A DNA stretch of 64,000 nt from Gnetum montanum (Eukaryota > Streptophyta > Gnetopsida > Gnetales > Gnetaceae), in assembly GCA_015680685.1 (NCBI GenBank), contig MNCI01008612.1, positions 107,369 through 171,368 of the forward strand, read 5' to 3'. The notes below the pieces were generated by a model. That model did no database searches and was not told the DNA's origin. It worked only from the letters and a program-made list of their open reading frames with translations. Positions 55,821 through 64,000 of this stretch are shown here, one piece after another. The position numbers were made by a program, and so were the translations under genes. Numbering within the stretch: the first letter of the stretch is position 1; the number at the start of each line of letters is the position of its first letter.

Positions 55821-57239
55821 GTGCAACATGTTTCCAGAAATGATAACACCATCACAGATGCACTCACCACGTTAGCTCTAAACATATCACCCAACATGTT
55901 CCACATGTTGCCTAGCTCCATAATCAGTTGTGCTAAACCCATAACTAATACTCCCGATGAATTACCGATTGCATATGTTAGTACAACACATGCGGTAGAA
56001 TGGTATGATGACATAAAAGAGTACCTTCTACATGGTGAAACACCGCAACACCTAATGAATGCACAAAAGGACGCAGTACGAAAACGTTCTCAACAATATG
56101 CACTGGTAGGAGACATGTTGTGTCATCGATCCTACGAAGGCATATTGTTAACATGCGTTAGTAACACTGATGGCCAAACCATCATTGAGCAAGTACATGA
56201 TGGACTGTGCAGAGGACACATAGCGCCTAAAGAAATGGCAACAAAAATAAGACGTCTGGGCTATTATTGGCCACACATGGAGTATAACTATTTCTCCAAG
56301 GTCAAAACATGCAGTATCTGTCAAAAACATAGCAATCTGATACATGTTCCACCAAATGAGTTGCATATGGCACAAATCACTTGGCCTTTCCAGAAGTGGG
56401 GGTTAGACATTATCGGGCCAATAACACCCTCATCTTCTGCAGGACATAACTTCATCATAACCACAATAGAGTATTTCATGAAATGGGTAGAAGCTATTCC
56501 CCTTAGAAAGACCACATCCAAACACATATGCAAGTTCGTTCTCGAAAATATTGTGACCCGTTTTGGCATTCCAATGACCATCATCACTGATAACAGGCCA
56601 CAGTTCAACAGTGCCAAAATTAGAACTTTTACTGAAAGCCTAGGGATCAAACATTCATTTTCATCTCCATATTACCCTCAGAGCAATGGACAAGCTGAAG
56701 CTACAAATAAAATCCTCATCACAGTGCTCAAAAAGATGCTTACTCAAAGCAAGAAAAGATGGCACGAACAGTTAGTGTACGCACTATGGGCTTATCGCAC
56801 TACGCATCAGACTTCCACAAGTAAGACGCCATATAGTCTGGTTTATGGCTCAAAAGATATTCTACCCTTGGAATTGCAGGTACCATCTTTAAGGATCACA
56901 CTTTCCGGACTCCTCGATGAAGGGCAAAACAATAACTTACGCATTGTTGACTTGGACTCGATAGAGGAGGAATGCACACGTGCACTCGATCAAATTGAGT
57001 TGTACCAAAAGCAACAACGGAAGTTTCATCGGCATGATATTCATAAGTGTCCAATCAAAGAGGGCGACCTTGTACTCAAAGCCGTTCAGGAACACACGGA
57101 TAAATTCTCAGCCAACTGGGAAGGACCCTACTTGATCACCAAAGCATACGAAAATGTAGCATTCAAACTAGCTGACATGGAAGGGAATAAGATTGCACAT
57201 CCAACCAACCATATGTACTTGAAACTGTTCTATGTTTGA
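55821..57239 (+). CDS. Element B integrase, open 472-codon frame (5' truncated by frameshift)
   Basis: The open frame starts inside the end of the second RNase H, so the listed ATG is not the native start. Zinc-binding HHCC: His126 and His133 (HDGLCRGH), Cys164 and Cys167 (CSIC). Catalytic core D,D(35)E: Asp196 (GLDIIGPI), Asp257 (TDNRPQF, where Gly of the usual DNG is Arg), Glu293 (GQAEATNK). C-terminal GPY/F module NWEGPYLITKAY near residue 430; ends FYV then TGA. This is the longest intact protein segment of the window. It would catalyse strand transfer of the cDNA in the nucleus. Without upstream fusion partners it is unlikely to be made. The TAAACT array begins about 25 bp downstream. 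Confidence 0.9.
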   Translation: MQHVSRNDNTITDALTTLALNISPNMFHMLPSSIISCAKPITNTPDELPIAYVSTTHAVEWYDDIKEYLLHGETPQHLMNAQKDAVRKRSQQYALVGDMLCHRSYEGILLTCVSNTDGQTIIEQVHDGLCRGHIAPKEMATKIRRLGYYWPHMEYNYFSKVKTCSICQKHSNLIHVPPNELHMAQITWPFQKWGLDIIGPITPSSSAGHNFIITTIEYFMKWVEAIPLRKTTSKHICKFVLENIVTRFGIPMTIITDNRPQFNSAKIRTFTESLGIKHSFSSPYYPQSNGQAEATNKILITVLKKMLTQSKKRWHEQLVYALWAYRTTHQTSTSKTPYSLVYGSKDILPLELQVPSLRITLSGLLDEGQNNNLRIVDLDSIEEECTRALDQIELYQKQQRKFHRHDIHKCPIKEGDLVLKAVQEHTDKFSANWEGPYLITKAYENVAFKLADMEGNKIAHPTNHMYLKLFYV

Positions 57240-57264
57240 GCATGGACTCAGGTACGCGTTCGTC

Positions 57265-59235
57265 CTGGAATCATGACAATAAATGGATACCATAGCTTGT
57301 CCTGGAATCATGATAATAAATTGATACCATAGCTCATCTGGAATCATGATGATAAACTGATACCATAGCTTGTCTTGTAATCATGATGATAAACTGATAC
57401 CATAGCTTGTCCTGGAATCATGACGATAAACTGATACCATAGCTTGTCCTGGAATCATGACGACAAACTGATACCATAGCTCATCCTGGAATCATGATGA
57501 TAAACTTATACCATAGCTCATCCTGGAATCATGATGATAAACTGATACCATAGCTCGTCCTGGAATCATGACGATAAACTGATACCACAGCTTGTCCTAG
57601 AATCATGATGATAAACTGATACCATAGCTCGTCCTGGAATCATGATGATAAACTAATACCATAGCTTATCCTGGAATCATGGCGATAAACTGATACCATA
57701 GCTCATCCTAGAATCATGATGATAAACTGATACCATAGCTCATCCTGGAATCATGATGATAAACTTATACCATAGCTCATCCTGGAATCGTGATGATAAA
57801 CTGATACCATAGCTCGTCCTGGAAGCATGATGATAAACTGATACCATAGCTCGTCCTGGAATCATGATGATAAACTAATACCATAGCTTATCCTGGAATC
57901 ATGACGATAAACTGATACCATAGCTTATCCTAGAATCATGTCGATAAACTGATACCATAGCTCATCCTAGAATCATGATGACAAACTGATACCATAGCTC
58001 GTCCTGGAATCATGACGATAAACTGATACCATAGCTCATCCTAGAATCATGATGACAAACTGATACCATAGCTCGTCTTGGAATCATGATGATAAACTGA
58101 TACCATAGCTCGTCCTGGAATCATGACAATAAACTGATACCACAGCTCATCCTAGAATCATGATGATAAACTGATACCATAGCTCATCCTGGAATCATGA
58201 CAATAAACTGATACCACAGCTCGTCTTGGAATCATGATGATAAACTGATACCATAGCTCGTCCTAGAATCATGATGATAAACTAATACCACAGCTCGTCC
58301 TGGAATCATGACGATAAACTGATACCATAGCTTATCCTAGAATCATGACGATAAACTGATACCATAGCTCATCCTAGAATCATGATGACAAACTGATACC
58401 ATAGCTCGTCTTGGAATCATGATGATAAACTGATACCATAGCTCATCCTGGAATCATGACGACAAACTGATACTATAGCTCGTCCTGGAATCATGACAAT
58501 ATACTGATTCCACAACTCATCTTGGAATCATGATGATAAACTGATACCATAGCTCATCCTAGAATGATGATGATAAACTGATACCATAGCTTGTCTTGGA
58601 ATCATGACGATAAACTGATACCATAGCTCGTCCTGGAATCATGACAATAAACTGATACCACAGCTCGTCCTGGAATCATGACAATAAAATGATACCACAG
58701 CTTGTCCTGGAATCATGACGATAAACTGATACCATAGCTCATCCTGGAATTATGACGATAAAATGATACCATAGCTCTTCCTGGAATCATGATGATAAAC
58801 TGATACCACAGCTCGTCCTGGAATCATGACGATAAACTAATACCACAGCTCGTCCTGGAATCATGACGATAAACTGATACCATAGCTCGTCCTGGAATCA
58901 TGACGATAAACTGATACCACAGCTTGTCCTAGAATCATGATGATAAACTGATACCATAGCTCATCCTGGAATCATGATGATAAACTAATACCATAGCTTG
59001 TCTTGGAATCATGACGATAAACTGATACCATAGCTCATCTTGGAATCATGACAATAAACTGATACCATAGCTCATCTTGGAATCATGACGATAAACTGAT
59101 ACCACAACTCGTCCTGGAATCATGACAATAAACTGATACCACTGCTCATCTTGGAATCATGACAATAAACTAATACCACAACTCATCCTAGAATCATGAC
59201 AATAAACTGATACCACTGCTCATCCTGGTGTTACG
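57265..59235 (+). repeat. 37-bp tandem array, about 53 copies
   Basis: The unit is 37 bp, for example GATAAACTGATACCATAGCT followed by CGTCCTGGAATCATGAC. Units differ mainly by CG/TG/CA exchange (GACGATAAA or GATGATAAA, CTCGTC or CTCATC). The array follows integrase by 25 bp and ends in diverged TAAACT units like those of A at 21,500-21,810, from which it seems to have expanded. It is not a CRISPR: there are no unique spacers. Confidence 0.95.
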
Positions 59236-60506
59236 ATGATAAACTGGCACCATAGTTCGTCCACAATGACGATAAACTAGCACCCGTCCACAGTTCATCG
59301 AAGTTCGCTAAGACTATAAACTAGTTTGCCTCTTCACAGTCCACCAAGACTATAAACTAGCAGTGTACCGTCTGCTACAATGATAAACTAGTATCGGTTA
59401 TGATGTAAAACTAACCCACGATAGTCCACTATGACTATAAATTGGCAGCTTCGTTGCCGGTCTCCTAATCTGTAGCTGCATTCAGATCACATTAGAGCTG
59501 CTGCCGCACTCATTACCAATTGATCTTAACAACATTGTGGCCATCCACACTCAGTGCCTGAAATCTCATTTGGTGTCTTTGTTACATCAGTTGCTATTCA
59601 AGTCTAATCTTGCTCACTCACTCATGGTTTTCTTATCTTCTTGGAGTTGTGTTTGCAGGATGACACTCAGAGGTGTTCGTATGAGAATGCACTGCATCAC
59701 AGAGGCAAAGTATCACATTGTGCCTAATACATGTAACCAAGTTAATCAAGCCATTCACTAGTACAATTCTCGTTACCTTTCCCATCTATTCCTCAACATA
59801 CTCTACTCAGTCATACCCCAAACATACCCAAGGCATTCTGAAACATTGAGCACGTCGTTGTGCACTGCAACACTTTTCAGCAGTCACAACACACAACATG
59901 GCACTTGAACAATGAGTACAAGATCAAAACAAAGCTCTTTCAAAAAAAATGTTGGCACTTCCCATACAAGCCCTAGGCGGGAAGGCAATTGTCCTGGAAG
60001 CAAGTACTCATATCTCAAATGCTCAAGTAACATCTCATTGCGTAGCTTTGGCTCTCCACCAATAGGTTCCCTCTAATGCCAAATAGAGGCCCCGTTCCTC
60101 CAAAGAACGCAACACATCATCATCGTGGCTTTGGTGATGCCAACAAGTCCTCTTAAAACACTAAACAAGAGTCTTGTTCCGCCAAAGGACGTACACCACA
60201 TGTCTTGGTCCCAAGTCTGCTAAACAATGGCTACTGGTAAGGATCAACATGACCTATACACACACCAGAGTATCCCCCCTCACTGTGCACAATTCCTTGA
60301 TCAGTTCCCAATCTCCACAATTTCCATTTCCCCCATCCAGCTACGAACTTCATATTCCCAAATCCCATGTACTACTGAACACAGTGCAATGACATCTGGC
60401 CAAGTGTCAAAGGGTGATGTTTCTACCAAGTCGCTTGTGGTGTTTTGTACTTCTTTGTCGATGCTTCTCAGGTTGATTCCTCCAAGTGTCAACAAAGAGG
60501 GGCCAA
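59236..60506 (+). other. Element B 3' region and purine tract
   Basis: 59,236-59,455 keeps unexpanded TAAACT units (GACTATAAACTAGTTTGCC, TGATAAACTAGTATCGG). The rest is non-coding, matching A 21,830-23,011 in order. The purine tract CAACAAAGAGGGGCCAA ends at 60,506. Small open frames in the segment are not supported. Confidence 0.65.
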
Positions 60507-62070
60507 TGAAACACCACAAAATTTTGAGCCTAGTACTCCTCCAACAAGAATCAAGCTAAGTCATGATGCTCCCCACCATGACTGAAGCTTGAAGGCCTAG
60601 CAGACAGCTTCAAACAGAGTCAAACCGAGCAAGAAATGGTTCCCTAGGATCCACAGAAGACTACGGTGACATCCGGAATTAAAACCTGCCATTTTTAGCC
60701 CAAAATACTTGGTTTTACTAAGTATGTAGCATGCACGCCCAGCGTATACACCAAGCATGAATGCCTAACGTGCACGCCCAGCGTATACGCCCAGCGTGTA
60801 CGCCCAACATGCATCTCCAACATGCGCGACCAGCACGTGATCTCAAGGATTACCTGAAACAGACACTTCAGAGCAAGACTTCATACAAGGCATCAACTCA
60901 CAGGAACAGAGCAATTGTTAGGTGTCATCATGGGCTCCAAAAAATCAAATTTTGGCCTCGAAATCATGCACTTTGGAGTTCATACACTGAGCATGTACAT
61001 CCTGCATGAACAGCATGTACGCCCAGCATATACGCCCAGTGTGAACAGCGTGTACACCTACGTATACGCCCAGTGTGTATAGCGTGTACACCTAGTGTGT
61101 ACAGCGTGTACGCTCAGTGTGTAGCACAACGTATACTAATCATAGCTCTCCAGAACCATGTCAGATCAAGTCCAACCAAGCTGAACATCCACAGGCAACA
61201 TTCTCATGACATCCGAATTCAAATCCGAGGGCCGAATTTGAGGCTTCCTATTGTAGCAGTAGTTTGTAAAAATGACTTCTTTTGTTTTAGTCAAGTCTAT
61301 ACGCCGAGTTCACACGCCCAGCGTGTACACGCTAGCATGCAGTAGTATACGCTAGCATGCAACACATTATATACTTGTAAAATTTCATTCGTTTGCACTC
61401 GGTCAACGCTCCACATGTCACCCGATCTAAAATTTCAGCACCCCACAGCCAATAATCCTATCCCAGATCCAAATGGAATGCCCACGCCTGTATAAAAACC
61501 CTGATTTTTGACCAGATGGGGGGGAAAATAGGAGGCATCTTAGCAAAAATTTGGGGCAACCCACACTGAGAAAATCTAGAACCCTGCATCCTACACGCTG
61601 GACTTCCATCCTGCATGCTGAGCATACATCCTTCATGCTATGCTTACAGTTGAATTTAGCAAACCATCATCCCACTGCATCTACCAGAGCTTTTTGTCTG
61701 TCTTGTGTCAAATCCACAACTGCATTGAGACTAGTGCATTGTAATTTCTATTATGTAATAATATTGCCATATTTCTTTTGCTAAGATTTGTTACAGTTTT
61801 TCGTTCATTCTTGTATGCTTATTGTTCACATTCCTATACGTCTACACTCCGTTTTACATTAGTTAAGCCGTTTATATATAACCCAGCGTACAATATATCG
61901 ATGTACGTTTGGGGAAATCCTTGTCTGATCCACGTGCAGACCACTCAAGGTACTCTGCCTTCGTTAATTCCAACTTGCCCTCAAATGAAGGTAGGATCTT
62001 CTGTGCTTGTCCAGGGATCTCCTGGTTTCTGTTTCATTCCAGCCGAAGATCGACGATTTTGGATAGTACA
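60507..62070 (+). repeat. Element B 3' LTR (1,564 bp)
   Basis: Pairs with 41,570-43,096; followed by cacca. It differs in copy number of GTGTACGCCCAGTGTGTA words: more copies at 61,020-61,130 and fewer CTGGCGTGCAGC words at 61,330, so the repeats changed after insertion. Confidence 0.96.
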
Positions 62071-63389
62071 CACCACAGTGGCCCCTTCACTAGTTTCTAA
62101 CTACACCTAGAAATATGTCACGTTTCCTGAGATCTGTTGTGACCATCTACTTTCCCCTCCTCCTATGTGAATAGATACTTCATCCCTTGTGCGATCCAAA
62201 GAAACAATAGGTTGTATAGCATCATCGATGACGTGGAAGAGGTTTGTGCCATCACGACTTCCCCAACTGACCATCTCAGTGATGGCCCTGAGATGGTTCA
62301 TCAACGATCTATAGTCTTGTGGTAGTGGCAGCTAATCTTGGCCTGTGCTGGGCCTTGCTTCCTATTGTTAGCTGGGACCTATGCTTGGAGGTTGACTAGG
62401 ACCTGCAAGTTGAGTTGCAGTTGGTCCAGCCGTTTGTTCTTCTACTTCTTCAGGTCCCAATGTCTCGCCAGTGATTTTCCTTGGAGCTAGAGACTTTAAC
62501 AATTTAGCTTATGAAGCAGTCTGAGATTTTTGGAGGACATCATTGGTGTACCCCTAAATACCAACACGTCAACAAAGTTTTCTGATAAGACAAGGGGAAG
62601 GTAGCACCATCTTCCTTGTCTTTCGTTCCTCAAACCACCTTAGGATCTCCATTAAATATAGATGGGGTAGGTTAGTGTTAACCTTTTCCATCAACACTGC
62701 ACATCCTCTAGCCGCATACATTGATATTCTTTTTAAGCCCTTCATGGGGAAGAGGTGATATGTTCCAATTTTGAAGTAAATCCTCTCTTTTGTCGTCAAC
62801 TCACAAAATGTTTTATCTCTCCCATAAGCCCTTTCTAACCAATCCTATCGCACATCAGGGTTTGAACAGGTGGATAACTAAGAAACTTTTGGCCTTGTAT
62901 TCAGAAGGTTTAATACTTCCAAAATGGCCTATGTGAAGAAATCAACTGTCACACCACAAATGTTGATAGTGGTGCCTTGCTCTCTGTTGTGCCAAAACTA
63001 GTACGTCTCCCCTAGGTACCATGCATCGCTTTCAGAGAGGGTAGGCCATAAGGGGGACCATTTGAGGTGATCCCTAATAGCCTCAAGAGTGAACTCTACA
63101 AAAGATTCAAAGTTTAACTCCACAATAACCGAAACGAATGTGGGCTTTTCATGGATGGCCTGAACACAATCTTGGGACAACGTGAGATGTCATCCCTATT
63201 CAAGCACTGCAGCAGTTCCTCCTTCTACCTGCCCAAACTGTATGGTAGCAGGGTCTTCTTGGTGGATACTAAATGATTGTTCCTCTTGCTTTGCATGTTG
63301 TTCAATAGGATCTTGTCTCTTCCACCTCTCCGAGATTGTTTCCTTCCACCTTAAGTAGGACCTTCCTGTTGTCCACATTTCGGGGCCAT
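62071..63389 (-). pseudogene. Element D ORF, N-terminal part
   Basis: Proposed start ATG at 63,389 (MAPKCGQQEG), then frames with CVQAIHEKPTFVSVIVELNF, FVEFTLEAIRDHL, GVTVDFF, KERIYFKIGTYHLFPMKG, YAARGCAVLMEKVN, a Pro/Thr/Gly-rich linker and MNHLRAITEMVSW. Overall design (basic start, a globular domain with a short G-V-x-V-x-F motif, Pro-rich linker, coiled coil) resembles the extra ORFs of plant LTR elements annotated as putative plant transposon proteins, but I cannot confirm the family. Frameshifts and stops are present. It continues at 41,569 after element B. Confidence 0.55.
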
Positions 63390-64000
63390 CTGCAATCACA
63401 TGGGTCAAGCATTAGTAAGGTTGTTTTTGAAGTTAAGTTATACCTTACTAGTTGCCGTAATTAACTAATTTTTTTATCTCCATGTGTACCCGAAAGATTA
63501 TAATAATGAGTCCTGTGACTTAGGTGGTTTCCAATTATAGTTTCCCAATATACCTAGGGATTAAATGATTTTTGAACACAATTATTCTAAGTGTTATAGC
63601 TAATTACCCTAGATGATGTTCTTTGGGCAATGATAAATTCCAAAAACGTTAGGCACTTTTCAGTAGATGTCCCTCCCCCACAACTAAGCTGAAAACTCTG
63701 AGTTCAAGCAGGTTCAGACGAAATTAAAATCAGAGTACCGGCGAGCGAGATAGAGGTTGAAAAGAAAAGGTGTCACACTCGCAAGTTGTAGAGAAAAATT
63801 TGAAAAACTCCCCCACGTGAATGATGAGAAATGAGGCTAAGTGTTACAGGGGGTCGCCTATTCATAAGGTTGGAGGGACATGATATCATGGCCTATCGAT
63901 GTTCTAGGCCTGAGGGAAAAACCAAATTTTTGATGGATTTTCTTGAAATTAATGCTGTAACTTAGGACATTAGGCTATTGTTAAGGGATTTGCAGGTAAT
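63390..64000. other. Element D 5' leader, no gene seen
   Basis: Sequence upstream of D's ORF on minus. AT-rich to 63,640, then more mixed. It contains GATATCATGGCCTATCGATG near 63,880, loosely like the GATATCG words of D's LTR, so the 5' LTR may begin close to or beyond the edge. No primer-binding site was identified. Confidence 0.35.

Larger units (their letters stand above)
41570..62070 (+). mobile_element. Element B: 20.5-kb Ty3/gypsy (Tat-like) retrotransposon nested in element D
   Basis: Direct LTRs at 41,570-43,096 and 60,507-62,070, each beginning TGAAACACCA; perfect 5-bp duplication cacca (41,565-41,569 and 62,071-62,075). Order on plus: primer-binding site, repeat-rich leader, gag-protease, repeat spacer, [antisense gene on minus], RT, two RNase H domains, integrase, 2-kb 37-bp array, purine tract. 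It is the best preserved family member: integrase is an open 472-codon frame, and the antisense gene has stops but no indels. By eye about 6-7% of positions differ in the first ~225 bp of the two LTRs, nearly all transitions. Confidence 0.96.
39311..64000 (-). mobile_element. Element D: LTR element with one ORF and no pol, hosting element B
   Basis: Its 3' LTR is 39,311-39,959 (minus). Its body is 39,960-41,569 plus 62,071-64,000, joined once B (41,570-62,070, duplication cacca) is removed. The LTR is preceded on minus by a G-rich purine tract (GTGGGGGTA) of the kind seen before gypsy 3' LTRs. Visible coding content is a single ORF that ends about 165 bp before the LTR. RT, protease and integrase are absent from the visible part, so D is probably a non-autonomous element needing enzymes in trans. 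The 5' end and left LTR are outside the window. Confidence 0.7.

Noticed and set aside
57265-59235. CRISPR-like regular array
   Set aside because: The 37-bp units are tandem without unique spacers, lie inside a plant retrotransposon, and match degenerate units elsewhere in the family.

Overview
This is plant nuclear DNA made almost entirely of nested retrotransposons. No host single-copy gene, tRNA, rRNA or CRISPR array was recognised. The organism is a land plant with a large, repeat-rich genome: there are 20-21 kb Ty3/gypsy elements with the dual RNase H typical of the plant Tat group, an L1-type LINE fragment and a second gypsy family. A gymnosperm is possible, but the sequence alone does not fix the species. 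Nearly all coding regions are decayed, mostly by C-to-T/G-to-A changes.

Layout. (1) Element C, minus strand, about 1-34,179, is the oldest large element. Its 5' LTR (32,663-34,179), gag and protease are here; its pol lies off the left edge. (2) Element A, plus strand, 3,823-24,955 (21.1 kb), sits inside C, with LTRs of about 1.9 kb and near-matching target duplications (gcttc/tcttc). A solo LTR of a third related subfamily (16,756-18,550, minus) splits A's reverse transcriptase. (3) 34,180-39,310 holds a LINE reverse-transcriptase remnant, an unassigned decayed stretch and a piece of another gypsy element (E). (4) Element D, minus, starts with a 649-bp LTR at 39,311 and runs off the right edge. 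It shows one large ORF and no pol. (5) Element B, plus, 41,570-62,070 (20.5 kb), sits inside D with a perfect 5-bp duplication (cacca).

A, B and C are one family: same primer-binding site, same LTR start (TGAAACACCA), and the order gag - protease - [antisense gene] - RT - RNase H - archaeal-type RNase H - integrase - long tandem-repeat 3' region. C is cut off before RT.

The main discovery is the antisense gene between protease and RT in all three copies. It runs on the strand opposite gag-pol and is broken by seven introns with consensus splice sites at matching places. In B the eight exons (131, 450, 272, 1047, 249, 204, 785 and 102 nt) join to exactly 3,240 nt with codon phase kept at every junction, giving a protein of about 1,079 residues interrupted by about eight premature stops but no frameshift. 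The protein has a conserved N-terminal half of no recognised family, a basic NLS-like patch, an acidic segment, a coiled coil and a short acidic Gly/Pro tail. Introns on this strand are invisible to splicing of the element's genomic RNA, so they can survive retrotransposition; the gene must then be expressed from its own promoter. Short repeats with the core TAAACT lie on both sides of the antisense cassette and again after integrase, where in B they have grown into a 2-kb array of 37-bp units.
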